NCBI GenBank assembly: GCA_004352715.1
Contig: SCFE01000011.1
Span: forward strand, 361,810 to 425,809
Direction of reading: 5' to 3'
From: Hofstenia miamia
Lineage: Eukaryota > Xenacoelomorpha > Acoela
Length of the DNA stretch: 64,000 bases
This document shows, piece by piece, positions 45,730 to 55,752 of the stretch (position 1 is the stretch's first letter; every line of letters begins with the position of its first letter). A program made the translations under genes and the position numbers. Below the pieces are notes generated by a model. It searched no databases. It was not told where the DNA came from and was given only the letters and a program-made list of their open reading frames with translations.

Positions 45730-46015
45730 TAATCAATTTCTGATCAACAGCTAGATGGTGTGATGGTAGCTTCTGACACAATAGCAGATCTGTATATATG
45801 AGCCTGGTAATGGGAAGATGGCTCATTGTGTGTGATGATAGAGGAAGATAGTCGTCTTTAGATAATATCTGAAAGTTTTCCATACAAAAGTGTAAGTTTT
45901 TGATTGGCTCTGGTACTGTATCCTCGTGCTCACCTCTGACTATCATTATGAGGTGTATACCCTTGACTTTCACTATGCAGTATGCTATCTCAATCTGTTC
46001 CATGATATCATCCAT
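45680..46015 (-). pseudogene. Accessory region, segment 2 (- copy), 111-codon open frame
   Basis: It contains KNLHFCMENFQILSKDDYLP, then TRLIYTDLLLCQKLPSHHLA, homologous to the frame at 36446-36892. Identity is moderate, so the copies separated long ago while the reading frame stayed recognisable. Confidence 0.6.
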
Positions 46016-46030
46016 CTGTATCTCGTTTAT

Positions 46031-46402
46031 TCACAAAAAATAGATAAATAAAAGATTCTGAAAGTCAATATTGACGCACTCAAAGCTGTTAATTATTTTA
46101 CCGCTATTTAAAAACTGGCATAAGTTATGAATATTAAAGTCATCATCAAAGAAAGTGTGAATGGTACTACGCCAGTACAGGCGACTAAGACCTTCTAGCA
46201 TTCTCGAGTCATAGCCGATGATGGTATTAACTTTTGGTCGACGGGAAGCATCGATGACGAATGGAATGACGTCTATGGAGCAATTCATTTCGCGGCCATT
46301 GTATGTGTGATGAAGCTGGTCTTTTGTCTCATCAAAGATGTTGTTGCGTGTTATAGCGGTAGCTTTCCTCATGGCAATGTAATATGGGTGAAGGGTCTTC
46401 AC
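46031..46402 (-). pseudogene. Accessory region, segment 1 (- copy), directly after the integrase core
   Basis: A 123-codon frame contains CSIDVIPFVIDASRR, YDSRMLEGLSRLYWRSTIHT and LCQFLNSGK. It matches 36100-36360 on the + strand. Upstream it is joined to the integrase frame after NKKIYSKLHK, where a C-terminal SH3-like/GPY domain would normally follow. Confidence 0.6.
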
Positions 46403-47140
46403 GTTTATGCAGCTTGCTGTATATCTTCTTATTAAAGGTTTTCTTCTGCCTTATACTGGACTGATTCATGTTGTGACAGATTGTAAGGTGAATTTGTTGC
46501 ATATCCTGAATTAATCTATTCACATAACTTTCTATGCTGTTTTCTGCGTACTTTGGGAACATCATTGCTAGGGACATGGTGGCCTCACAACCAAACATGG
46601 CTTTGAAGGGNAATTATTTTACTGCTATTTAAAAACTGGAATAAGTTATGAATATTAAAGTCATCATCAAAGAAAGTGTGAATGGTACTACGCCAATACA
46701 GGCGACTAAGACCTTCCATCATTCTTGAGTCATAGCTGATAATAGTATTAACTTTTGGCCGACAGGAAGCATCGATGACGAATGGAATGACGTCTATGGA
46801 GCAATTCATTTCGCGGCCATTGTATGTGTGATGAAGCTGGTCTTTTGTCTCATCAAAGATGTTGTTGCGTGTTATAGCGGTAGCTTTCCTCATGGCAATG
46901 TAATATGGGTGAAGGGTCTTCACGTTTATGCAGCTTGCTGTATATCTTCTTATTAAAGGTTTTCTTCTGCCTTATACTGGACTGATTCATGTTGTGACAG
47001 ATTGTAAGGTGAATTTGTTGCATATCCTGAATTAATCTATTCACATAACTTTCTATGCTGTTTTCTGTGTATTTCAGGAACATCATTGTTAGGGATGTGG
47101 TGGCCTCATGACCAAACATGGCTTTGAAGGGGCTCACGCT
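46079..47140. repeat. About 530-bp segment present twice around a single n (assembly join)
   Basis: Sequence 46079-46610 and 46612-47140 are near-identical direct copies (integrase end plus accessory start) separated by one n at 46611. This matches the single-n joins in the transposase at 3291 and 3624. Small differences suggest two haplotypes or two element copies merged. Confidence 0.75.
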
Positions 47141-48655
47141 GGTAGTTGTATGAACTGATGTGTTGTAAAAATACTCAACACATTCAATAATTCGCCTCCA
47201 TTGTTTTCCAGCTGCATGTGATAAAGCTAATCTAATTAACTTTATAAGGGTTCGATTTAATCGCTCTACTAAGCCATTCCCTTGGTGGTGATAGGCGGTG
47301 GTCAATTCATGGACCACTTCTAGTTCCTTCATTAGAGCACGCAAGAGATTACTTTCAAACTGAGGACCTCTATCAGAAACTAATTTTTGCATGGGTCCAT
47401 ACTTCAAAATCCATTCTTTAACTATCTTGTCAGCAACTTTCTCTGCCATTGTACTACTTAAAGGAATCATTTGGGTGAATTTGGTAAAATGGTTGACCAT
47501 TACGAGTATATACTGGAAACCTTCGTCATCCCTTGATAACTGTTCGAGGTCGATATGCACCAACTCATTAGGGCTCTCTGCCGACCGCGATTTGAGTTCA
47601 GCTCTCTGTTGAGGAAAATGATTTATGTTATTGAGTAGGCACCTCTCGCATTTGTCGATGACATCCGTAACCGTAGCTCTTATTCCAGTGGTGACATATT
47701 GGGAGTTAAAGGTTTTCTCAGTTTGGAGGATACCCAAGTGGCCCCTTTCATGGACTCTGCGTACTAGGTCCCTTTTAAAATACTTGGGAATAGCAAGTCG
47801 GTTGTTGTGCTTGCTCTTAGCATACAATAAACCATTCTTGTTGGTGTGCCAATTATAACGGTTGAAGTACCGATTTACTTCCAGAGATGTAGGGAAGTAC
47901 TGATCCTTCGTCCTTTTCATGATCTGGTCCAAAATCCAGTCGCGATGTTGATAGCAAATTATTTCTTCCTCTGAGATCTCCTCTCTCACAAGTATGGCAA
48001 GGATGGGTTTTCCATTTTGATCAGCATTAATCTCAGGTATCAATTGATACTCAGTATGAGGAATAAAGGAGAAAGGAACCTTTTCCCCATTTGGTTTCTT
48101 GAGGTCTCTCTCATAACTTGGTAACGCAGTCCAATAGTCAGCATTCAGATGGAGCCTACCAGGGCAGTGTCTGATTGTGAATGAAAAGTCATTTAAGTAT
48201 TCTATCCAACAAGTGACTATGTTTGATTTATCACCACTAAATTTTTTCAGCCAGGCAAGAGCACTATTGTCTGTCCACACAACAAACTTGCATCCTAGTA
48301 TGAAATATTGAAATTTTTTCAGTGATTCAACTAAAGCGAGCATTTTGCACTTTGTTGCGCCATAATTTCTCTCTGAGGCCCGAAGTTTCCAACTAAAATA
48401 TTGGACTGGACTCTCAACTCCATTGATATCTTGGCTTAATATCCTACTTATAGCTACTGTACTTGCGTCACAATTGACTATAAAATCCTTTGTGTAATCA
48501 GGAGTATTCAGTGATGGTATCTTTTTGAGCTCAACCTTGATGCCTTCCAGGGCTTCTTGTTCCTGCCACGTCCACTTGAATTCCACAGATTTTTTCAATA
48601 AATTTGAGATAGTTTTTGTTTTCTCCACTAGTGTAGCATCATCCAAAAAAGGCAA
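46853..48655 (-). CDS. pol: Ty3/gypsy pol: RNase H and integrase
   Basis: This 600-codon frame starts in the RT connection. It continues through RNase H (VNCDAS, TKCKMLALVESL, VWTDNSALAWL), the integrase zinc-binding domain (VHERGHLG...CERC, an HHCC pattern) and the integrase core. The core's acidic residues are at VHIDLEQL (Asp), VSDRGPQF (Asp) and NGLVERLNRT (Glu). After KKIYSKLHK it runs into the accessory sequence rather than the usual C-terminal domain. The frame is unbroken, so this copy may be fairly young. The single n at 46611 lies outside it. Confidence 0.85.
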   Translation of the reverse strand: MPFLDDATLVEKTKTISNLLKKSVEFKWTWQEQEALEGIKVELKKIPSLNTPDYTKDFIVNCDASTVAISRILSQDINGVESPVQYFSWKLRASERNYGATKCKMLALVESLKKFQYFILGCKFVVWTDNSALAWLKKFSGDKSNIVTCWIEYLNDFSFTIRHCPGRLHLNADYWTALPSYERDLKKPNGEKVPFSFIPHTEYQLIPEINADQNGKPILAILVREEISEEEIICYQHRDWILDQIMKRTKDQYFPTSLEVNRYFNRYNWHTNKNGLLYAKSKHNNRLAIPKYFKRDLVRRVHERGHLGILQTEKTFNSQYVTTGIRATVTDVIDKCERCLLNNINHFPQQRAELKSRSAESPNELVHIDLEQLSRDDEGFQYILVMVNHFTKFTQMIPLSSTMAEKVADKIVKEWILKYGPMQKLVSDRGPQFESNLLRALMKELEVVHELTTAYHHQGNGLVERLNRTLIKLIRLALSHAAGKQWRRIIECVEYFYNTSVHTTTSVSPFKAMFGHEATTSLTMMFLKYTENSIESYVNRLIQDMQQIHLTICHNMNQSSIRQKKTFNKKIYSKLHKREDPSPILHCHEESYRYNTQQHL

Positions 48656-48763
48656 CTAAAAGCTGAATAACGTCGAATGATTATCAATTGAAATTAATTG
48701 TAAAAAATTTAGTTAATGAACTTTAGTTTATTTTTGTAAAATGCAACTAAGATTTAATATTGG

Positions 48764-49255
48764 TCAAAATAAGAAACTTGTTAGCCTAGTCTGGGCTAAT
48801 GAACACTTAGTTCTGTTGACTTTCAATCCTGCTCTCTGTAACAGATCTAATGTACGACCAAGCTTAGTTAAATGCTCCTCAAAAGTATTGCTGGCAACTA
48901 AGATATCGTCAATGTAAGCCAATATGCCGGGTTTGAGAATGTTAGCATTGTCTTTGAGCACCTTGGTTACATAGCACTGAAAGGTAGCTGGTGCATTACA
49001 TAGGCCGAAGGCCATATACTTCCACTCATACAGACCATAAGGGGTAATAAAGGCTCTCTTCGGGATGTCAGAAGGGCACATCAGTACCTGCCAGTATGCT
49101 TTGCACAAATCAAGACAGGAAAAGAATTTATATTTGCTAGCATCATATAAAAGGTCTTTGATCCTAGGTAATGGATATGCATCCTTGATTGTTATGTCAT
49201 TAAGCTTTCTGAAATCAATGCACAGCCGATATTTCTTGCCTCTCTGAATAAACAT
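48764..49255 (-). CDS. pol: Ty3/gypsy reverse transcriptase core
   Basis: The frame covers RT motifs from YRLCIDFRKLNDIT through FSCLDLCKAYWQV and AFGLCNAPATFQ to the catalytic AYIDDILV (codons at 48902-48916) and LDLLQRAGLKVNRTKC. The two catalytic Asp residues are intact. A stop and frame change near 48660-48760 separate it from the RNase H frame, so this pol is not one continuous protein. Confidence 0.9.
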   Translation of the reverse strand: MFIQRGKKYRLCIDFRKLNDITIKDAYPLPRIKDLLYDASKYKFFSCLDLCKAYWQVLMCPSDIPKRAFITPYGLYEWKYMAFGLCNAPATFQCYVTKVLKDNANILKPGILAYIDDILVASNTFEEHLTKLGRTLDLLQRAGLKVNRTKCSLAQTRLTSFLF

Positions 49256-49338
49256 GGTAGCAGCACCATATGGGCTATCTTTCCTGGATACAATACCACT
49301 TTCAATTAAATCGCTGAGGATCTTTTCATATTCTGGTT

Positions 49339-49842
49339 TTAAATTTTCAGGAACCCTGTGAACTGGTAGTCTGATGGGTCAGTTTTCAATTCAATAGCGT
49401 GTTCTTTGCCCACCACCTGGCCAACACTTATTGTCCCATAATTAAACATGTCGTGTTTACTATGAAGCAAAGAGACTAGTGATTTTCTTTCTCTCTGATT
49501 GAGATGGGGATGGGAGTTGTCAGTAACTGTTGGTACATTAACTGGACTCATCAACTCTCCCAAATCATGAAATGCAGTGCATATTGGTAAGCATGTGACA
49601 GGGATGCTTTCAACCTTTACTGGCACTCTTATGAGCTGCAAATGAGAAACTCCAATCTTCACAGGAAAATTTGCTCTGTTCAGAACAGTAACATGCATTT
49701 TTCCATTTGTCACCTTACACAAGTTGGGTGAAAAAGAAATTCCGCGCACATACTTGCCTCTCTGTCCTGAAATCATCACATCTCCATTAATGTCATCTTC
49801 AGAGTATACTGCAACTCTGGTCCAATGCTTTGGTTCAATCAA
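49339..49842 (-). CDS. pol: Region between protease and RT of the gypsy pol
   Basis: A 167-codon frame runs between the protease and RT. It ends in a segment (LLHSKHDMFNYGTISVGQVV...ELKTDPSDY) that corresponds to the conserved lead into gypsy RTs (hxDxF...G......I.T......). A frameshift near 49340 precedes the RT core. Confidence 0.7.
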   Translation of the reverse strand: MIEPKHWTRVAVYSEDDINGDVMISGQRGKYVRGISFSPNLCKVTNGKMHVTVLNRANFPVKIGVSHLQLIRVPVKVESIPVTCLPICTAFHDLGELMSPVNVPTVTDNSHPHLNQRERKSLVSLLHSKHDMFNYGTISVGQVVGKEHAIELKTDPSDYQFTGFLKI

Positions 49843-50260
49843 AATGGGTTCTCTTAGATTAAAGATGACTTCTTTCTCAGGAATAGTAGCAAGTTGGGTA
49901 GCTCCCTGGTCTTTGATAGTGATTGTATTATTTTTAAAATCAATTACACACGCATTCCTTTCTAGGAAATCATTTCCCAGTATGAGATCATACGGGAGGC
50001 AATGATCTGAAGTGAATTTTTATCAAAGCATCCCATAACTTCCTTTTAAGAGAAAGAGGGTTTCCTGAAGTGTCAATGAGTCTTGCACTATATTGGTCTA
50101 ATGAGTCTTGATTCAAATGTAACTCTCAACAGCACTCATTATGGAAGCAGCAGCTCCAGTATCAACAGTGGCGTTAAAGATGTTGCCATTCATCTCAATC
50201 GGTATCAAATTTTTTCTTATCAGCTGGGTGATCACTAAGGTATTCTGTGTGTGTTTTAAG
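49843..50260 (-). pseudogene. pol: Retropepsin-type protease of the gypsy element
   Basis: The active-site DTGA is at 50163-50152 in the context FNATVDTGAAASIM. The C-terminal LILGNDFLERNACVIDF, typical of the retroviral protease fold, is near 49930-49990. The two are in different frames, so at least one frameshift lies between them. Confidence 0.75.
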
Positions 50261-50404
50261 GGAGGTGGCACTCCAGTTAATTTAAATCCTGCAATGTTGT
50301 TGGGTTGTTGGGTTCCAAATCAACAAGGTTGTTGACACAAAGAGACTCATTTGGTTCCTCAATAATGAAGCCTTCTCCATCTGCGATGAGCTGCACCTTA
50401 GCTT

Positions 50405-50447
50405 TGCATTGCGACTTAAGATGTCCTTTTTCCCTGCAAGTAAAACA
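50405..50447 (-). CDS. gag: CCHC zinc knuckle of the gypsy nucleocapsid
   Basis: The frame reads CFTCREKGHLKSQC, a perfect C-x2-C-x4-H-x4-C retroviral zinc knuckle upstream of the protease. The surrounding frame (50282-50626) is shifted relative to it. Confidence 0.8.
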
Positions 50448-50815
50448 TCATACAGAGGATAAGTCAAATCCTTTCTTGGCAATTGCCGGCCTCCTTGTTT
50501 CGAAATTCTTTGTACCAGATGTACCTGATAGATTAGTGATATCATTGTTAATTCTCTGAGAATTCTGCTGATGGCTTTTCTGATGATTTCATGAAGACTA
50601 TCTTCAGGGTCACATCTAACCTCCAACCTATTCCTGATAGATGGAGGAAAACCTTGGCAGATATAAGAAAAGAAATCATGTCACAAATACTCTCTGTAGA
50701 GGCTACTTAATCAAAACAATCACTCAACTTGAGTAATGTAATTTCTTATATCATCACAAAATTTGAAGGACATGTCACATAGTAACATTTTATATTGATG
50801 TTTAATGTGCAGTGC

Positions 50816-52030
50816 TCAGTAATAATCCTCAAAGAACCCAATTAGCAGATGATAGTCAGTTTTAATGTTATGATCAAGCATCATATATTGGTTATATGCC
50901 AATCTGCTGAGATACAAGGGAAACTGTGAAACTGCTGACTCCTGTGAATTCTTATGTTGCTTCATTGTTAACTTGAACAGGAAGAACCACTCGTCAAATG
51001 ATTGCGACACAGCATCAATTTGTCTGGTAAATTTGGGGAGAATGGAATGTTTGCTGAACAATTGCATTTGTCCGTTGGACTCAAGAGGAATGATAGACTT
51101 CCTATACCTTGGCTGATCTTTCATACCTGCTTTTCCCGGAAGTGGGCTGGTGTCACTTACATGTTCCTTAAACACGGGCACTACCACAGTGCTTACTGGA
51201 TCAGGCAATGATTGCAAGTACCCTGTTTGAGGGGTGGCTCCAGTAGTCAGAGTAGATACTTGAGTGATAGCAGACTGTGCAAACGTAGGTTGACTACTAG
51301 AAGAGTTGGTGCAACATGGAACAGAGTTAGGGATTTCCTGGGAGCTTCCAAACAGAGGAGTAGTGAGAGGGGGGTGGCTCGTGCCCACTAACTGGACCAC
51401 TCGACCAATGATCCTCTCGGCTAACTCGTCCAAGGCTTCATTAAGTGCAGCATGAGTGACATACTCATCATTTCTCTGCGACAACGCCTCCTCTTGGTGA
51501 TTATTGACAGCACTTTTCAATTCATGAATGTGTAATTCTAAGGCAATGGTCGACTCCAGCATCTGCCGTTCCATCCTCTGGTATGCCAAGTGTTGTGTAT
51601 TTATTTTGGCCTGGAGAGACTCCACGTGGCATTCACTCTCCATCCTTAAGGCCACTTGTTGTGATAGAGCCTCCTTCAAATGATCGATTTCTGCGAGGTG
51701 AACATCAAACTGGGGCATTGACTGATCAGTGACACTGACATAGCTGTGAGGATGAAGGGGAATTGGAGGAGCATTCTGGGTGTTCAAAACGCGGCGCAAG
51801 TTTCGGTGATATGATGGGCTCATGGCACTTGCATCACTGTAAGGGATGGTCGCGGCATTCTGATCCATCCTTTGTGTAATCAGAGTGGGAGAATTGGGTT
51901 GAGAAAAGTTAAGTAATGATCCAATGGTACAAGGGGTAACGTCTGGGTTACCAATGCTTGTACAGGGGATGCTCTGAATTGGAGAAGTCCCAAAAGTAGG
52001 AGAATAAGTAACAGTATGACTAGAATCCAT
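50816..52030 (-). CDS. gag: Ty3/gypsy gag (capsid part)
   Basis: This 404-codon frame starts at ATG 52030. The N-terminal 120 residues are Ser/Thr/Pro-rich. Residues about 125-215 are a heptad-like coiled coil (EIDHLKEALSQQVALRMESE and on). The C-terminal third holds the capsid-like block FTRQIDAVSQSFDEWFFLFK. Homologous sequence continues past the stop at 50816 with several stops towards the zinc knuckle, so the end of gag is decayed. The + strand fragment at 43834-44404 is a relative. Confidence 0.75.
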   Translation of the reverse strand: MDSSHTVTYSPTFGTSPIQSIPCTSIGNPDVTPCTIGSLLNFSQPNSPTLITQRMDQNAATIPYSDASAMSPSYHRNLRRVLNTQNAPPIPLHPHSYVSVTDQSMPQFDVHLAEIDHLKEALSQQVALRMESECHVESLQAKINTQHLAYQRMERQMLESTIALELHIHELKSAVNNHQEEALSQRNDEYVTHAALNEALDELAERIIGRVVQLVGTSHPPLTTPLFGSSQEIPNSVPCCTNSSSSQPTFAQSAITQVSTLTTGATPQTGYLQSLPDPVSTVVVPVFKEHVSDTSPLPGKAGMKDQPRYRKSIIPLESNGQMQLFSKHSILPKFTRQIDAVSQSFDEWFFLFKLTMKQHKNSQESAVSQFPLYLSRLAYNQYMMLDHNIKTDYHLLIGFFEDYY

Positions 52031-52434
52031 ACTAACTTAAAGAGCAAAACAATAATTTCCAGAACTGACAGTGGGGAGCACTTCCACATACACAGAAAAA
52101 AAACATAACTCAAAGAGGTAACAACAAGTAACAGACTGAATTGGGGAAATGAACACGGCAGTATTTGGTAATAAATCCAATGCATAAAAGCACTAGGAAA
52201 GTAAAACAAAATAAGGAATTTAACAATTGACATCAGCCAAATAAGGCACATTAAGGGCTTCGTCACCATCCTTCAAGGGTGAGGAAGTTAAGGAATACAT
52301 CAATAGATGAACTTACTCTGAAGTCTTACAGTGATCAGGGGAAACAGCAATCCCAGCTGATACACACCAAAACGAACACCAACTAACAACCAAACCATTG
52401 AAAGAAACAACAAAATTAAATAGTTATCACGTCA

Positions 52435-52454
52435 GCATCCTGTCACGGTCGCCA
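52435..52454 (-). promoter_or_regulatory. Primer binding site matching tRNA-Arg
   Basis: Immediately inside the LTR (which ends ...TTCTACA on the - strand) the sequence is TGGCGACCGTGACAGGATGC. The first 17 bases are complementary to the 3' end of an animal tRNA-Arg ending in CCTGTCACGGTCGCCA, as used by mdg1/412-type gypsy elements. The tRNA match is from memory. Confidence 0.7.
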
Positions 52455-53379
52455 TGTAGAATCGTGGGCTGGTAGGGTAACTTAACTAGAAACTTAATTG
52501 ACTCTGCAGAAGGTTTAAATAGCGTCTACATTACAGCCACGATCCTGAGAAATAGAATAACATAGAACTTATAACTTATAGATGTAAAATTGGTAATTCA
52601 TCCACACAACCAACTACTTTAGGTAAAATCCAAGATGACCAATTCATATGGCTTCCAGCAAAAGCAAAGTCTCCAGAAGTAAAGTGCTTAACCTATTGAC
52701 TGGTGCTACCCTATTTGTCTCACTTCTTAATTTCTATCTCACATAAACAAATACAGGATCTCATTTTCATTGTTATCTCTCAGCTCACTATTAAATAATC
52801 TGTAATTGCTAGATATTCATGCTAGCCAACAGCATGGTATCATCAGAGTGTTAGGTTGTATAAGTGCATGTACGTGTTGAACTGCGAATGAAAGGTTTAT
52901 TATTTCCAAATATCTAACTGTATACATAACCTAATGGGTCCACAATTCGGACTGGATAGTCAAAAGACCTCCAGGAGCTACTTGTTCCCCCGTGCTAGTG
53001 AAAACACTCCCGAATTGTCGCCAATCTTAAGCAATAGTTTTCATAAAGATATAATATAAGGAAAAAATACAAGGGTAAAGACGGTAGTTGGGAGTAGATA
53101 AAATCTATTAAACGTTCTCTAGAAGTCTCTCAGGTTATATAAAAGCATTGAATTATTACCTGCCTTTGTTTACAAAAATAGTTGTCTACATAGTTTAACC
53201 ATGATCATTTATTCTTTCCTCATACATTCAATTTGAGCAATAATAATAAGCACCACCGAGGGGACGTCAAACTAACAGTAGCAACCTAAGATCGAAATAA
53301 GTGCTGATGTCATGGTGACATAAAAATACAAAATAACTGATAAATAATTAAATCGAAAAAGTCCCTGAGTGACTCTACA
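52455..53379 (-). repeat. 5' LTR of the - strand Ty3/gypsy element
   Basis: On the - strand it begins TGTAGAGTCACTCAGGGAC at 53379 and ends GATTCTACA at 52455, next to the primer binding site. Length is 925 bp, with TG...CA and longer TGTAGA/TCTACA inverted ends. The matching 3' LTR should lie beyond the accessory region but was lost at the 44404/44405 junction. Confidence 0.75.
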
Positions 53380-53597
53380 GTAAGATGTATCTTTTTGTTT
53401 GGAAAAATCAAATATAATTATTCCATATTTCTCCTTTAAATATAAAGGTATATTGAATGTATTGTAAGGTTATTGACACCATCATTATATCATTCAAATT
53501 CTGTATATAGTCTTGAAAACTCACTAGTTAGATAAATCTCCACTTGTGGATAGAAAATACCAAATATTAATTCTAACTGATATGAAGAAATTTCATT

Positions 53598-54163
53598 TTA
53601 TTTAAAGGTATCAAAGTCAAATTCATTCATACCTTGATTATTAATTTTATCTTCAGTGATGGTATAGATGAAAACATATCTAGGTTTTTGTATTGAATTA
53701 CTTATTCTAAATATGCCTGATTGTTGATTTATAGTATTAGATTCCTCTAATGTGTTTCTTATATACACCCATTTATTATTTATAAAACTATTCAAATACA
53801 TCTTCCGTCCACTAGGATTGAATGCTAATTGTGGTACAAAGAGACGTAATTGAGTGACAACTAGTTTTCCATTTCCTGCTGGATTGAATATTACATTGTC
53901 ATCTTTTGCTAATTCAAGATTTATTTGAACCTTACCTGCAGGCAAAATACTATGTCTTAATCCTCTGAAAAAATCAACTTTACTGAGATAAAAAATTGCA
54001 TTAATTTCATTTCCATCTTTTAGAAGTTCTATTTTGTCATAATTATAATTGTAGAAGAATTCATTTTGTGCAGTGTTCAAATAAGATTCTAAATACTCAA
54101 GAATGTTGTGTAAATGGGCGACTTTTGAAAAATTTGTAAGATTTGTAGTAGAAGCATTATTGT
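53598..54163 (-). CDS. Virus-like element capsid protein, C-terminal part (duplicate 1)
   Basis: An open frame of 188 codons starts at a duplication boundary (54163) and stops at 53598. It contains EINAIFYLSKVDFFRGLRHS, VVTQLRLFVPQLAFNPSG and KPRYVFIYTITEDK. I recall this as a conserved protein of Polinton/adintovirus-like elements in invertebrate genomes, probably capsid-related. The name is an inference from recollection and from the neighbouring packaging ATPase. The true N-terminus is at 55684. A partial duplication and an inserted MITE split the gene. Confidence 0.55.
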
Positions 54164-54317
54164 TTTTGTATTGAATTACTTATTCTAAAAATGCCTGATT
54201 GTTGATTTATATGATTAGATTACTTTAATGTGTTTCCTATATACAGGCATTCATTATTTATAAAACTATTCAAATACATTTTTCTTACATTAGGATTGAA
54301 TGCTAATTGTGGTACAA

Positions 54318-55110
54318 CCCAGATAACAATTTGGTTGTTTTTACATTGTTTATGGTTGTTTCATACTTTTGGTTGTTGCAGCAACCATTAACATCATAAT
54401 AACAACCATTAATACTAATTTCAGCAACTAAAAATGTGATAATTTAAGGATCAAGCAGATGCTTGCAAATAGAACTCACTTCATCATTTTGATTACTAGA
54501 TCATTTTTATACAAAGAACGGAATTGCAAAAAGCTTTTTTAAAATATTAAATTTGTGAAAAATTATAATATACTTGGTAAGCAAATTTTCAAAATAATTT
54601 ATTCATGAATATTTGGACACCTTCAAATTATCTGTCAGATAAAAAAGTTACATTTGAGCAGAAGAGATTCTTTATGATTTAAAAACTTTAAAAGTTTAAA
54701 TTTTTGTTAAATTTGGCAGATTTTTATGCTTATTGTTATCATTTAAAATTAAGAAATTCATTCAAAATTTGAGCAAATGTTGTATTTAATGTATTTATTG
54801 TATTACTGTTCTGCCCTTTGTTGGGCTTGTGTTAGTTTAAACAGCAATGTTTGAACTGATTATCAATATAAATTTGATGTATTGCATATAAAAGTAATTC
54901 TAGAACAATCATTGGCAACATAAAATAACATTGTTACAACCTAAAAATTGGGGTTTTTTTTTCAGAAAAAACAACCAAAAAGCAACCTACTGTGACGTTG
55001 TTGGAACAATGTTGTTTAGATAAGTCGAAAGGGTACCATTTCAACATTAAATTAACCATAAAAAAACAACAAAAAAACAATGTTGTTTAGACCAAAATTT
55101 GTTGTCTGGG
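54318..55110. mobile_element. 793-bp MITE inserted in the capsid-like gene
   Basis: The termini CCCAGATAACAATTTGGT and (reverse complement of the right end) CCCAGACAACAAATTTTGGT form inverted repeats. The interior is AT-rich with many GTTGTT/AACAAC motifs and a GGTTGTTGCAGCAACC palindrome. Comparison with the other copy of the same gene segment shows that the bases removed restore the alignment exactly, with an apparent 2-bp AA duplication. That is unusual for common superfamilies. Confidence 0.75.
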
Positions 55111-55684
55111 AAAAAGACATAATTGAGTGACAACTAGTTTTCCAATTCCAGTTGGATTAAATATTATATTAACATCTTTTGCTAATTCAAGATATTTTTT
55201 ACCTTGCCTGCATGTATGATACTATGTCTTAAACCTCTTAAAAAATCAACTTTACTGAGACAAAAAATAGCATTAATTTCATTTCCATCCATGCAGAAGA
55301 ATTCATTTTGTTCAGTGTTCAAATAAAATTCTGAATCCTCAAGAATATTGTGTAAATGGGCTTTTTAAACAATTTTTAAGATTTGTAGTAGAAGTATTAT
55401 TGTATTCCACAAATACTCTGTTAAAAATGAGTAGACACACTACTAATGGTAACATTATCTGCTGTAACAAATCTTGTGTTATCAAGTTTAACTATTTTAA
55501 ATTTCACATCTATATGAGCATTAAGCCAATCATAAGGTATTATATCTGCAGAATTATCCAATGTTAGCTTATAATTGTTTTTATTTTGTATATTACCTGA
55601 TGCAGGAATTATAATTGGAGTTTGGAGATCAAATCTAATGTATTCATTTCTTTCTAGAATTGTTGGATTTCTGAATTCAGTCAT

Positions 55685-55720
55685 TTCTACTATATAAGGA
55701 GAAAAAAAAATCATTTTTCC
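55685..55720 (-). promoter_or_regulatory. Putative promoter motif of the capsid-like gene
   Basis: On the - strand a T-rich run is followed by TCTCCTTATATAGTAGAAATG, in which the final ATG is the start codon. The same T-run plus TCYTTATATA arrangement precedes four other genes of this element. Confidence 0.65.
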
Positions 55721-55752
55721 TTGTGAAATTAATTTTGCAATAGTTTTATAAA

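Larger units (their letters stand above)
53598..55684 (-). pseudogene. Whole capsid-like gene, broken by partial duplication and MITE
   Basis: The start is ATG 55684, 6 nt after the promoter motif (55690-55699). The N-terminal frame (MTEFRNPTILERNEYIRF..., to a stop at 55421) is followed by a decayed second copy of the middle part (55407-55111, then 54317-54164). A 793-bp MITE interrupts that copy. The intact-looking first copy (54163-53598) follows. It encodes a likely structural (capsid) protein of a DNA-virus-like element. It cannot make a normal protein as it stands. Confidence 0.55.
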
